Source: Agapanthus africanus
Taxonomy: Eukaryota > Streptophyta > Magnoliopsida > Asparagales > Amaryllidaceae
Assembly: GCA_030015575.1 (NCBI GenBank)
Contig: JASDDO010000016.1
Coordinates: 68,073,396-68,137,395 of the forward strand
Reading direction: 5' to 3'
Length of the DNA: 64,000 bases
Numbering within the stretch: position 1 is the first letter of the stretch; the number at the start of each line of letters is the position of its first letter. A program made the translations under genes and the position numbers. Under the pieces are notes generated by a model. That model saw only the letters and a program-made list of their open reading frames with translations, did not search any database and had not been told where the DNA came from. Shown here one piece after another: positions 44,901 through 54,137 of this stretch.

Positions 44901-45282
44901 TTCTTCCCCTGACTGGACGCACCCATTCGAGATTATGTGCGATGCATCCGACTTTGCCATCGGTGCTGTCCTTGGACAGCACATCAACAAGATGCCGCAC
45001 GTAATCTATTACGCGAGCCGGACCCTGAACGACGCCCAGCTTAATTATACAACAACTGAGAAGGAATTCTTGGCTGTTGTATTTGCCTTAGAAAAGTTCA
45101 GGCCCTACCTCATCGGCCCTCCAGTCATTGTCTACACGGACCATTCAGCTCTACGCCATCTTTTTGCGAAGAAAGATGCCAAGTCTCGGTTAATACGTTG
45201 GATCCTCTTGCTTCAAGAGTTTGACCTTGTCATTAAGGACAAACGAGGATGTGAAAACGTAGTTGCCGACCATCTCTCATGA
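41941..45282 (+). CDS. pol: Gyp-F Gag tail, protease, reverse transcriptase and RNase H
   Basis: The frame is in phase with gag; the first ATG is at 42310. Numbering from that Met: a coiled-coil-prone linker (SLERSLEAFVKQ upstream), Ser-rich run near 86-98, aspartic protease with DLGAS (Asp 253), spacer related to the Gyp-D and Gyp-C proteins (about 385-500), RT with catalytic Asp 667 (FLDGYSGY) and FMDD (Asp 731 and 732), then RNase H with DASD (Asp 878), TEKE and TDHSAL, ending ADHLS at a TGA. In relatives the RNase H end continues with Arg-Leu, so this TGA also looks like a mutated Arg codon. All catalytic residues I can check are present. Confidence 0.92.
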   Translation, partial: QDQVNAFQQRSRNDPYSSTYNPGWRNHPNFAWNQNQNQFQGNNFQRAPPPQQQAQQQIQYQQPFQPQPFQNQTNNFAPNNSFPPNNFVPSNNDKVSSLERSLEAFVKQSTQSTANIQSSIQSLVQHTAAHGQSIKTIEVQIAQLNAALSEREKGKLPSQPLPNPGHPHNAHVALEQQNHNVSAVTTLRSGRMLQNNTGKRINDDTPAAASSSSSSSSSSSSSSEPILRSSTGSPSSSSALNGPTSHSTKTPILGSVPTPKSPPPALDSTNFQNVPFPNRLRSNKKNPQMEKILELFKQVNINIPLLYAVQQVPSYAKILKDLCTKKRKCQVPKKVFLASAVSDTLTQSLPQKRKDPGCPTISITIGDKNINRALLDLGASVNLLPYSIYEQLGVGELKPTHCTLQMADRSITHPRGELEDVLIKVGDFIFPVDFIVLDTQPVANPRNQIPVILGRPFLATSNAVINCRNGSMNLSFGNMTIELNIFRLGNQPAEPNAHILDVCSIQEITPEECEFEEFLFDHDNLDATSAFLFEPAAVSAPDNEYECFTFSNDLSRAQPEFESFDFPDELPEPSDSVAYTRFEPLLESFEFETFAPVLPSIISPPTLELKPLPSHLKYAYLGENETLPVIISASLAPEQEKALLAVLHSNRQAFGWSMAEIKGISPLIVEHHIHLMDDAKPARDPQRRLNPVMKEAVKKEIVKCLDSGIIYPISDSQWVSPIHVVPKKSGITVITNEANELIPTRTQTGWRVCIDYRKLNAATRKDHFPLPFIDQMLERLAGHEYYCFLDGYSGYNQVPIAEKDQDKTTFTCPFGTFAYRRMPFGLCNAPATFQRCMMGIFSDMVEKFLEIFMDDFSIFGDSFDECLLHLDAVLTRCKDKNLTLNWEKCHFMVREGIVLGHIISQNGIEVDKAKIEVISNLPPPRCVRDIRAFLGHAGFYRRFIKDFSKIARPLTLLLAKDTPFDFSSSCVTAFESLKRSLTSAPVLSSPDWTHPFEIMCDASDFAIGAVLGQHINKMPHVIYYASRTLNDAQLNYTTTEKEFLAVVFALEKFRPYLIGPPVIVYTDHSALRHLFAKKDAKSRLIRWILLLQEFDLVIKDKRGCENVVADHLS
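42566..42602 (+). repeat. TTC microsatellite in the Gag tail
   Basis: Twelve or so TTC units give a serine run between the Gag tail and the protease of Gyp-F. Confidence 0.85.
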
Positions 45283-46653
45283 CTTCCTTCTTCGCCTTCA
45301 CTTCCAATTCCGATTAATGACGTTTTCCCGGATGAACAACTCTTGACAGTATCGTGCGAACCCTGGTTCGCAGATATTGTGAATTATTTGGCCACGGGAT
45401 TACTACCGACCGAATGGTCTAGTCAGGACAGACTTCGCTTCTTATCCCAAGTAAAACACTTTTACTGGGACGAACCCTACTTGTTCAAGTACTGTCCCGA
45501 CCAGATTATTCGTCGGTGTGTCCCTGATGAGGAATTCAAGAGTGTGCTGTCATTTTGCCACGATCAAGCGTGTGGCTGGCATTTTGGGCCCAGAAAGACA
45601 GCTGAGAAGATCTTGCAATGTGGTTTCTACTGGCCACAACTTTTCAAAGACGCTCACGACTATTGCAAGACTTGCTCCCGGTGCCAACACATGGGCCGGA
45701 TATCCCGGAGGAACGAGATGCCGCTCCAACCGATCTTGGTTGTGGAGATTTTCGATGTTTGGGGGATAGACTTCATGGGGCCGTTTCCCAGCTCTTTTGG
45801 GAACTTGTACATCCTTCTAGTTGTTGATTACGTCTCTAAATGGGTCGAGGCTGTGCCCAGCCGAACTAACGACAACAAGGTTGTCGTTAGGTTCCTTAAA
45901 GAAAACATTTTCTCACGGTTTGGGCACCCCCGAGCGATCATTAGCGACAATGGAAGTCATTTCTGCAATAAAACTTTCGAAGCCTTGATGCGGAAATACT
46001 CCATTAATCATAAGCTTTCTACGCCCTACCACCCCCAAACCTGCGGGCTGGCCGAAGTTTCAAATCGGCAAATCAAGCAGATACTGGAGAAGACGGTTTC
46101 CAAGAACCGTAAGGATTGGTCTCTGAAACTCACTAATGCCCTTTGGGCATTTAGAACCGCTTATAAGACCGACCTTGGCATGTCTCCCTATCGGCTTGTG
46201 TACGGAAAAGCCTGCCACCTTCCTGTCGAAATAGAGCATCGCGCATTTTGGGCGATCAAGGAGCTGAATCTGTCTCTTGAGGACACGGGCAGCCATCGGA
46301 AGCTGCAGTTGAACGAACTGAACGAGCTTAGGGATGAGGCTTACGATAACGCGGTTGTCGTTAAGAATCGAACGAAGGTGTTTCACGATAAACACCTTTT
46401 GCGCAAAACCTTCATACCTGGTCAGCAGGTACTGCTTTACGACACCCGACTTCACTTCCATCCAGGAAAGCTCCGATCTCGCTGGAAAGGGTCGTATTTT
46501 GTGCGGAATGTGTATCCGCAGGGCGCTGTGGATTTGGAAAATCCAAAGGACGGTTCGCTTTTCAAAGTGAACGGACACCGATGCAAACCGTACCTTAGCG
46601 CCGAACCAACAGAGAAGCTCCTGTTCTTACAGGAGCCGGTTTACCCTGAATGA
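45283..46653 (+). CDS. int: Gyp-F integrase
   Basis: It is in phase with the RNase H frame; the first ATG is at 45343 and the stop at 46651-46653. Numbered from that Met, the zinc-binding HHCC region lies at about 70-125 ([16 protein letters not shown]). The core has Asp 143 (GIDFMGP), Asp 202 (SDNGSHF) and Glu 238 (GLAEVSNR), a D,D(35)E spacing. The C-terminal part with [12 protein letters not shown] is the GPY/F-like region. It joins element cDNA to host DNA. No chromodomain is visible, as expected for Athila. Expression would need passage through the upstream TGA codons. Confidence 0.92.
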   Translation, partial: LPSSPSLPIPINDVFPDEQLLTVSCEPWFADIVNYLATGLLPTEWSSQDRLRFLSQVKHFYWDEPYLFKYCPDQIIRRCVPDEEFKSVLSFCHDQACGWHFGPRKTAEKILQCGFYWPQLFKDAHDYCKTCSRCQHMGRISRRNEMPLQPILVVEIFDVWGIDFMGPFPSSFGNLYILLVVDYVSKWVEAVPSRTNDNKVVVRFLKENIFSRFGHPRAIISDNGSHFCNKTFEALMRKYSINHKLSTPYHPQTCGLAEVSNRQIKQILEKTVSKNRKDWSLKLTNALWAFRTAYKTDLGMSPYRLVYGKACHLPVEIEHRAFWAIKELNLSLEDTGSHRKLQLNELNELRDEAYDNAVVVKNRTKVFHDKHLLRKTFIPGQQVLLYDTRLHFHPGKLRSRWKGSYFVRNVYPQGAVDLENPKDGSLFKVNGHRCKPYLSAEPTEKLLFLQEPVYPE

Positions 46654-48317
46654 TCTTCCTCTGCCTACCTCCAAACTTCGGTTATCCAGCCAAGAACAGT
46701 GGACACTGTTCCAAATAAGTTTGGGGGTATGTACAAACCATTTTGTATATATTTGTGTATATTCTTTTCCTTTTCTTTAAAAACAAAAACAAATAAAAAT
46801 TTGTGTATCACTACCGACAATTTTGAACCTTCCAACTGCTCTCTTCATGCTACGTCAATGAGGACACTGTCCAGTTTAAGTTTGGGGGTACGCTCGGTAC
46901 GCGTTTCTTACCTTCGCATTCATATGTATATTTTGCATCTGCATATTAATATCCATAAAATCCATAAATATTTGAAAATTTTCTAAAAAAATATAAAATC
47001 TTTTTTGTCAAGTTAGCTTGTGGAAGAACTCTGATTCAACATTCGACGGTTTTTGTTTGAAAAAATAGGAATAACTAAATTTTATGTTTGGATTTTGAAA
47101 GCCTGAAAGATAACTCTCCTTTGAAGTTAACTATAGCTGATATACGTCTTTACATCACATTACACATGTCGTAAGATTTTGGGAATTAGATGACAAGTCT
47201 TTCATGTTTAAACTTTTAAACAGATAAATGATTTTCTGAGGATCAAATAGGTTTGTTCTGAAATAAGTAATGTCAAGAATAGTTTATGAAGTAAAGCGAA
47301 TATGAAGGAATGTTATTGATGCCGTAATTGGAGCTAAGTCTGAAAAATAACCCATCTAAAACTTGATTGGAATGATTACACACCAAACCCACTAAACACG
47401 TCTTTTATCCAAAAAATATTTGAACTGCCGGTTATATCTCCGTTCGTATTAAATCATCTAATTTTCACGACAAACTGTCTTTTGTTTTTGGACCTAGGTA
47501 ACTTGAGTAATTAAGTCCGCTGGGGTGTTTCTACACCTAATGCCCTAAAACCAACTGGTTTGGGTGCATTGGCCCAAAGCTCGCTAAGAAGCCTAGAAAG
47601 TCCGGTTTAAAACAAAGTCAAGCAAGTGTTCTCTCCGAGTTAAAATTCCTAACGGTTCTTTGTGTGAGAATAATCTTGATAAAAAACAGTCTTTTATAAA
47701 AATTTTAACGGAGATATGAAGGTTTTATTCTATGATAAAGACTATTGCACGTTCACAGAGGTGTGTATGAAATGAAAACAAGAAAAAGGTAGAGTGAAAA
47801 ATACGACTTAGTTTCCTGTTATGGAAGATAGAAATTCTGAAGTTGAAACCTTACTGGAAAACGAAACTTGAAAAATGCTTAACTCTTTATAAAACTTGTG
47901 TGATCCTTTTTAAATTGTTATCTGGGCTTTATTGTGCGACATGATGACTTTAATCGATCCTTCTGGAACTTAACGACACTATTTGCACTACACGTAAAGA
48001 CATATAAAATCTATAGTTAAATAAGAAGCGAGGTGTGAAAAATAAAGGTTCGATGGTCTAGACTTAGGATTATAGAATTGTTATTTTCTAAAACAAAACT
48101 TTAGGGTTTGAAGCTTAGTTATTTTACAAAACCAACTTGACCGGATTTTGTGGGTAGTATCCGCTGAAAACCCTCAGGAGACAACACTCCTCCTACTAGG
48201 GACACCTAGAGGTATAACGGCTTGTTGCACATGCTCAGTGCAATCGCGTTCCCTGCGAAAGTGAGGTTAGGAATTTTTTTGTGAATAAATGGGCTTTGCT
48301 CGGGACGAGCAAATGAT
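46654..48317 (+). other. Gyp-F 3' non-coding region
   Basis: No gene is supported. A hairpin AACAGTG-GA-CACTGTT at 46695-46710 precedes a PPT-like AAGTTTGGGGGT at 46718-46729. A second module, CAATG-AGGA-CACTG near 46855-46868, precedes AAGTTTGGGGGTA at 46878-46890. The middle is AT-rich and has a phrase ACCTAATGCCCTAA(A/G)(A/G)CCAACTGG near 47534-47560 recognisable also in Gyp-C near 54877. The last 190 bp are a conserved block described separately. Confidence 0.8.
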
Positions 48318-48330
48318 AAGTTTGGGGGTA
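48143..48330 (+). promoter_or_regulatory. conserved 3' block with terminal hairpin and PPT (Gyp-F)
   Basis: The block is nearly identical to 55349-55546 of Gyp-C for its first 110 bp (TGAAAACCCTCAGGAGACAA, ACTCCTCCTACTAGGGACAC, GGCTTGTTGCAC). A perfect hairpin TTTGCTCG-GGA-CGAGCAAA at 48295-48313 sits just before the PPT AAGTTTGGGGGTA (48318-48330). It is expected to act at the 3' end of the RNA in plus-strand priming or packaging. Confidence 0.8.
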
Positions 48331-48794
48331 TTTGTTCATATCAGATTTTTGCATTTTCATACCGCCCAATTTTTGTCACATTGCATATCGGTAGATACTC
48401 TTGAGCCGTATTTGCTAGTCAATTGCAGGATACAGGTTCTCGGTTCTAAAACGATGAAATTCATGGAAAACACAACAAAATCCGGGTTCCTGCCAACCAC
48501 TGAGAAAACACGGTCTCCGCTCTTCATCCGTATGTTGCCAGATACCAGTTTAGGAAGACAAAACGTCAAATCAATGTCACTCTCATGCACAAGGCTCAAT
48601 GGTAGCACAAAATCCAAGAGATCAACGCGGAGCTCGAGGCAATCATGACAAAATCTTGACAAAAAGTCCACCCTTTCCTCAACAGAAATTCTGGAAAAAT
48701 CGGGGATCCAAATTGAGAAAATACATATGCCAGAATAATGTACACAGAAAAACAGGAAAACCCAAAAAAAACAGAAGGCCCAACTCCTCCAATG

Positions 48795-48843
48795 GGCCGC
48801 GGATCCGCGGCAAAAGGTGGGTCCAGGCCGCGGATCCGCGGCC
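48795..48843. promoter_or_regulatory. paired-palindrome cassette, Gyp-F 3' LTR
   Basis: The units are GGCCGCGGATCCGCGGCA and GGCCGCGGATCCGCGGCC with a 13-bp spacer, better preserved than in the 5' LTR. The cassette will be present near the 3' end of the genomic RNA. Confidence 0.88.
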
Positions 48844-48933
48844 GTTCTGGCGCCAAGTCTGCAGGAATTTCAGGGGTAGAATTGTCTTTTCGTGTGTGTT
48901 CTGGTGGTTGCCCTAGGGTTTCATTTTCTGGCC

Positions 48934-48941
48934 TATAAATA
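48934..48941 (+). promoter_or_regulatory. TATA box of Gyp-F 3' LTR
   Basis: TATAAATA in the same place as in the 5' LTR. Confidence 0.7.
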
Positions 48942-49920
48942 GCCTAGAACTTTGTGAAGGAAAGGGTCCATTCTTGTATTTCTTTTTGCTAGGTTTTAGT
49001 TTACATGTTCTTCTTCCTCTTCTCACCTCTTCCCCATTAAACTTGTAGTGAGCTTTTGAGTGAAGAGTGATGAATAAAGAAGACCATTTTATTATCATGC
49101 TTGTCTCTTTATATTTATGCTTGTTGTAATTTTAATTCGTTAAGTAGTTGTTGTTGTTATTTCCTTGTTGTTTGTTTCTTCTCTCTTTTTCTTTATCATT
49201 CATACGACAATGATACTTACGCTCGATCCTAACCAAGGTGAGATCGCAAATAGTTAGTCGTACTCTCCTAATCTCCTTCTTTCTATCTTCCTCCTTTGTT
49301 TTGTTTTGTTTTACCTTATCATGAAGTGTGAGTAGTTAATACTTGTTAGGGTAGGATAAGGGAAGTTTGAGAGAAGGAAATCTCTCTCACTCTTTCCTTG
49401 CCCAACATCTTAAATCGACTCCCGTTAATTGAACCACAATCCGCTCCTTACGGCACCCTATCCTACATGATAGCGGTGATCCCGTAGTGAGACCGGTTGT
49501 GGTTGAATTAACCGGAGGTTACGGATAAGAGCCAAGAACGGACGGACAAGCACCAAAAGGAAGACTTATGCGTTGGAAAGCCTAGCTTATACTCGCAAAG
49601 TCCTTCCCAGTCGTGCTAATCCCCGTTGTTGCCGATTACCGTAACACCGATATTAAGAGGGGCAACGAAAGATGTGGAGACTCCTAACTCAAACTAGCCT
49701 AATCCTAACCCTAACAAGCTCTCTTTAAATATCAACTTAACACTTAGATAGTTACAAACAAAATCTGAACTTTCGGACTTAACTCGTAAAAACACTTTGA
49801 AAAAGACTCCCATCTCCCTGCGGACGACCCGTACTCAACCGGCTAGCTACAAGCGAAACCGTCTTGATTGCGGTATTTATACTAGAACTTGAACACGCAC
49901 GTATCCTAACAATCAAATAC

Positions 49921-50218
49921 TTGAGCACGGAATTCCTGGATTTTTCTAAAGGAGAATGAGATTCTCTCTCAGCATTACTCCTCCGTATACACCACAGCAC
50001 GTCGGTGTATCAGGGCGGAGCAATCACACCCTATGTGATAAGGTGTGCTCTATGATGAGTACTACTAAGTTACCTATTTCCTTTTGGGAGTTATGCACCG
50101 GAGAAGTTGCATACCTATTGAATAGGGTTCCGATCAAATCAGTTGCCTGCCACTTCATATGCGATATGGATTGGGAAGAGCCCATATCTTAAGTTTGTTA
50201 AGATTTAGGGTTGTCCAG
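49921..50218 (+). pseudogene. Copia-E integrase core, second segment
   Basis: The sequence continues Copia-E after Gyp-F. It encodes TPPYTPQHVGVSGRSN and the following helix region, homologous to Copia-G 63060-63260. The catalytic Glu expected after GVS is Gly here. Stops are present. Gyp-C interrupts at 50218; TCCAG at 50214-50218 is its left target duplicate. Confidence 0.8.
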
Positions 50219-50646
50219 TGTTCAGTTGATAAAACTGCACATTTGTATTACATTTTTCCTACCATTTTCATATTAAAATAGGACTTTATTATAATATATC
50301 ATACATATGAGGGATTATGTGTAAAAACACTATTTTCCATGTGTTAATATATTTTAATTAGCATTTGGTAGGAAAATATATGCAAATAAATCCATTGACC
50401 TAATCCTAGTAGAACTAAGTCTACTAAATATTATTTGAGATTATTGTGCAGAATTTTGCAAGTTGTTATGCAGAATTTATCAAACAAATCAATTTGTTGA
50501 AGAAGACTTGCCTAATTAAGAAGCAAAACTTGGAGACCAAGTCTTGGGGCAACCGAGAAAAGATTTCTGAATTCTGAAGGTGCCTAGGATTGCCACATGT
50601 CACAATCACAAAGCCCAAGAAAAATGATCAAGAGATCCCCACCATT

Positions 50647-50695
50647 GGCCGCGGAACCGCGGCCAAACCCCCATGTTGGCCGCGGATCCGCGGCA
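50647..50695. promoter_or_regulatory. paired-palindrome cassette, Gyp-C 5' LTR
   Basis: The units are GGCCGCGGAACCGCGGCC and GGCCGCGGATCCGCGGCA with a 13-bp spacer, 88 bp upstream of the TATA box. Confidence 0.9.
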
Positions 50696-50783
50696 ATCTA
50701 GAGAGATCATTTGCTAAGATTTTGTGGCTTAAATCTCTGCTATATTTTACCAACTTTTGAAGCAATAGATTGTGGCTTTGGAC

Positions 50784-50791
50784 TATAAAAG
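50784..50791 (+). promoter_or_regulatory. TATA box of Gyp-C 5' LTR
   Basis: TATAAAAG in GGACTATAAAAGGGCACC, a typical plant core promoter. Confidence 0.78.
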
Positions 50792-51677
50792 GGCACCGAG
50801 AGTCTCTTGGAAAAGTTATCAAGCCGAAGAGATCACGAAGTCCAAGACGGCTCACGCATCCAGGCTGATCATCAACTGTTCGTCTACCTCCTTGGAAGAG
50901 ATCGAGAAGCAAACTAGTCTTTGTAATCATTTTCTAAGGAATCAAAGTCTAGATTGTTCAAGTTGATTAATAAGGGTAGTTGTTTTATTTAATTCTTTTG
51001 CATTTTACATTATGTTTTCCCTCTCTGTCTTTTCATCTTCTTCTCCCAACATGCGCGAGTAATTCTCCGCTTGTTAGGGTTCGTAGGATTAGGGTAGGCT
51101 AATGGACGATGAAAATAATTAAATCTTTTTGAAGTCCTATAAAGTTTAGGAACTTTATCAAAAGAATCATTAACATCCTAATCAGGCGCGCTAGCAATTC
51201 TTTGCTAGTTCCGACCGCGATTAGAGATTAGATTAATGATTGTTTTGGTAAAGGTTAGATATGAACGGAGTTCCATGTCGAGATAAGGGTTAAGAGTGGG
51301 ATTCCTTTTCCCTCCAGAAACCCTAATCTACACGCATCACCGTCGTTCTAGTTCTAAATCTATTAATGGATAAAAAGGGTAACTTTTAATTAATCGTCCA
51401 TAACTACTAAATCCTAACGAACCCTACAAGCCCTCTTATTATATTAATTACATCTTTAAAATAATCTAGATCTATATTTTACATTCTTGTTTAACGTAGA
51501 TCTAGAAATCTTTCTATAAAATTCTTTATCCCTCCTCTCTTTCTCAACACATCTAAAGTAAAAGTAAAAGGTTCCACGTTTCCCAGAGGACGACCCGTAC
51601 TCATCTCGGTCTAGCTACATGCGACACCGTTATTGATTGCGGTTAAACTACAAAGACACTCTTTCGTATCAATCAAA

Positions 51678-51695
51678 TGGCGCCGTTGCCGGGGA
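51678..51695 (+). other. primer binding site, Asp tRNA (Gyp-C)
   Basis: TGGCGCCGTTGCCGGGGA, two bases after the LTR, a full match to the expected plant Asp tRNA 3' end. Confidence 0.94.
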
Positions 51696-52496
51696 AACGT
51701 GCGTAATTTTTTATTCTTGCTATTTGTGTTGAATTCTTAGACGAGTCATATCATTATTAAAACAAAACTGCAAATTGTATATTTAACGATTATTGTGTGA
51801 ATTTTTGCGAGGAAATCTGGAGTCACGGACTTGAGGAAACAAGAGATCTAGGGTTCACACTTCTCTGGTAAGATTCTAACTCCCTTCTCTCTCCTCTAAA
51901 ATCCAATAAAATCTATTTTCTGCAGGATTCTTTGCAAAATATCGCCGCTCAAAAAAATTTTTTTGCAAAGTTTTGTTATTGGTTTGTTATTTCATATTTT
52001 AAATACGGATTTTTAAGGGGCAAGACCAAATCAATATTAGGTGGGGATTTCATCATCCTTCCTAAGCCCCACAAATCACAAACCAAGCATATAGATCAAC
52101 CCTTCATTAATTTAAAAAATATTTAGACCAGACTCTAAGAACTGTCGCGCTCAATAAGGACAGATAAAGGTCGTGGGTAATCTATCGTTTATCCGCATTA
52201 TTTTTGTAGTGCCTAGGCAAGTGTGTCGAAGGCTAGTGGTTTTTAATTAGGCCCACGACGTGGTTCCTTCCCACTTACCTGGCACTTACCTGGCTACAAG
52301 GGTAGTACGGAGGCGGTAGAGGATTTATCCTGCGCTTGTCCTTTGGAAGTCTAGGAGCGGTCTAGAGACTGGACCTAGGTAACCATAGTTCTAGGGTTGT
52401 GCATTTTTTGTGATTTGTCTAAATCAGTCCTTTTTTTTAAAACAAACCAATTACTTTCTCTCCTTTTTACCCCTTTCCCCTTCATCTCTTCTTATA
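51696..52496 (+). other. Gyp-C leader
   Basis: Non-coding. It keeps AGGATTCTTTGC, GGTGGGGATTTCATCATCC and TGTCGCGCTCAATAAGGAC in the same order as Gyp-D and Gyp-F, but the CCAATC palindrome is decayed and no palindrome cassette is present. An in-frame ATG at 52410 precedes the chosen start of the ORF; the added segment is hydrophobic and has no counterpart in Gyp-D. Confidence 0.72.
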
Positions 52497-54137
52497 ATGG
52501 GTGACCTAAACAGAAGAACACTTGCCGAGCTTTGCTGTCCACAACCAGATATCTCTTGTTTTCGATATCCCTTCGGTATACCGTCCGGCTCTTCCATGTT
52601 CTTAAGAGATCATATAGAACAAGAGGGAAGAAACAGTTGGCCACCTCAGTCTAGGTCTTATCAACCGTATCCTAATCCTACACCTGTTTCAGTTCATACC
52701 CAGAGTGAGGAAGCTCCTAGACGAATGCCCATTGCTGAGCACATAGCTAGGTCTAGAGGCCAAAGTTTTAACCCGGACCAATATCAACCATCACCTCCAC
52801 TTTCCAAAGAAGAGTTTGATAGCCAACCAACCAACCCATATCAATATTATTCTTATCATAATATTGATCCTACTCCTACCCAAGTTCAGCAACCATTCTG
52901 TTCCTATCAATCCAATCCGACTTTTCCACCTACTCTAGACAGTTCTTCTAATCAGTCATTTGGAAGTTTTAATTATCCACGGGAATTTCAATCTTATACT
53001 GAAACCCCTTATCAACCCAAGACTAGTCTTGAGCATACATTAGAAAAATATATGGAACTGACAAATCAAATTATGAAGGATTTGCGTAGTAAGACAGAAC
53101 TGTACACCCTTCCTAATCAAACCTACCCTTTCCAAACTGAAATCCACAACTCCAGTTTCATAGATTCATCAAGTACACCAAATAGAATGACTGATAAGTT
53201 GTGTGACTTTGTAGTGTTTGATTTACCCAACTGTGAAGGGTCCCTTTCAAGTGAAACCATACCTAACCCTTGTGATCTCTACACCTCCACTCTTGAACCA
53301 AAACTGATTGAAAACCATACGTCTGATGAGGAGTTTGAGAATTTTAACCTTCACTTGAATGAGATAATTGACATTGGGGATATATTGATTGATGAACCCA
53401 AAATTTTGGATGATTTTGTCCCACCAATTCATCAAATCCTTTCACTTCCTTGTGGTCATCATCTTGAGCCTTTAACTCTTGCCGAACCCCAAATATGTCT
53501 TGAAGTTGATGATAAAGGTATACCCGAAGATCAGATCGAAATACAGCCTCCATCTTCCACATCTGGTTCAGCAACACTCGACGCAACAATTTGTTTACCC
53601 ATTTCACCTTCTACTTTCTCCGGTTCTTCTTCTGTTCCTATAGTTTCAGTGAGTTTTGATAAATCACAATCCGTTAATTCAAGTTCAGTAATACCAGAAA
53701 TTCAACTTGATTTGGATATTTTTGAAAAAGAGGTAGATGATTTTTTCGAGTCCTCTACCTCAGTCATTTTTTATGAATCAAGTAGAATAAATTCTGGCAT
53801 AAAACTCTTTGACAACAAAATGTTCAATCACACCATTGATAAAAGTTTTGAAGAACTTTTTGCTGACGAACTTGAATTTTTAAACAATACGGATTTTGTG
53901 ATTGATCAATCTCCACCTATAGAGGTTGAACCGTCACCATTCCTTCTTCCTAATCATTCACATTCCTCCTCATTCTTTCTTTTCTCTAAATTCAAACCCT
54001 TTCCTGACCACCTCTTATCCCTTCCCCACTTTTTCTTGACTCGATACAACACATTCTTCCACCAACCTATACGATATACTGATAAAATCTTTGAATGGTT
54101 GGTGTTGACTTTTGGTCTTTGTAAAGTCTTACTTTGA
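52497..54137 (+). CDS. Gyp-C ORF: intact Gag-tail-like protein without enzyme domains
   Basis: This is 546 codons from ATG 52497 (MGDLNRRTLAEL), chosen because it aligns with the Gyp-D start; an upstream in-frame ATG at 52410 would add 29 residues. The N-terminal TLAEL...P pattern resembles starts of Athila-type Gag. IAEHI lies at about 79-83, SLEHTLEKYMELTNQ near 176 resembles the SLERSLEAFVKQ linker of Gyp-F Gag, LPNCEGSLSSETI near 242-254, then a long acidic Ser/Thr/Pro-rich region, and FEWLVLTFGLCK at the end. No capsid, zinc knuckle, protease, RT, RNase H or integrase motif is visible. The intact frame in a moderately aged copy hints at selection until insertion. Function is not known. 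Confidence 0.82.
   Translation: MGDLNRRTLAELCCPQPDISCFRYPFGIPSGSSMFLRDHIEQEGRNSWPPQSRSYQPYPNPTPVSVHTQSEEAPRRMPIAEHIARSRGQSFNPDQYQPSPPLSKEEFDSQPTNPYQYYSYHNIDPTPTQVQQPFCSYQSNPTFPPTLDSSSNQSFGSFNYPREFQSYTETPYQPKTSLEHTLEKYMELTNQIMKDLRSKTELYTLPNQTYPFQTEIHNSSFIDSSSTPNRMTDKLCDFVVFDLPNCEGSLSSETIPNPCDLYTSTLEPKLIENHTSDEEFENFNLHLNEIIDIGDILIDEPKILDDFVPPIHQILSLPCGHHLEPLTLAEPQICLEVDDKGIPEDQIEIQPPSSTSGSATLDATICLPISPSTFSGSSSVPIVSVSFDKSQSVNSSSVIPEIQLDLDIFEKEVDDFFESSTSVIFYESSRINSGIKLFDNKMFNHTIDKSFEELFADELEFLNNTDFVIDQSPPIEVEPSPFLLPNHSHSSSFFLFSKFKPFPDHLLSLPHFFLTRYNTFFHQPIRYTDKIFEWLVLTFGLCKVLL

Larger units (their letters stand above)
37881..49915 (+). mobile_element. Gyp-F: full-length Athila-like Ty3/Gypsy retrotransposon
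   Basis: The element is 12,035 bp with LTRs of 1,584 bp at both ends, an Asp primer site, a leader, a single gag-pol frame (40744-46653) with two in-frame TGA codons, a long 3' non-coding region and a PPT. The target duplication AATAC is perfect. About two dozen differences between the LTRs, counted by eye, suggest a fairly young insertion. Athila-like assignment rests on the DLGAS protease, FMDD RT, gag with a CCHC knuckle, and the Asp primer. It is the only potential enzyme source among the Gypsy copies here. Confidence 0.95.
48332..49915 (+). repeat. 3' LTR of Gyp-F
   Basis: It starts TGTTCATATC one base or so after the PPT and ends AACAATCA, followed by the duplication AATAC. The sequence is very close to the 5' LTR. 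Small differences include a GTT insertion near 49150 and C-to-T-type changes. Confidence 0.95.
50219..51675 (+). repeat. 5' LTR of Gyp-C
   Basis: It begins TGTTCAGTTGATAAAAC and ends GTATCAATCA. It differs from the Gyp-D and Gyp-F LTRs over most of its length but shares the palindrome cassette and the U5 block GGACGACCCGTACTC...CTAGCTAC. Confidence 0.93.

Noticed and set aside
48143-48330. Self-cleaving ribozyme in the conserved 3' block
   Set aside because: I looked for a hammerhead core (CUGAUGA with GAAA) in this block and did not see one; other ribozyme folds cannot be judged by eye.
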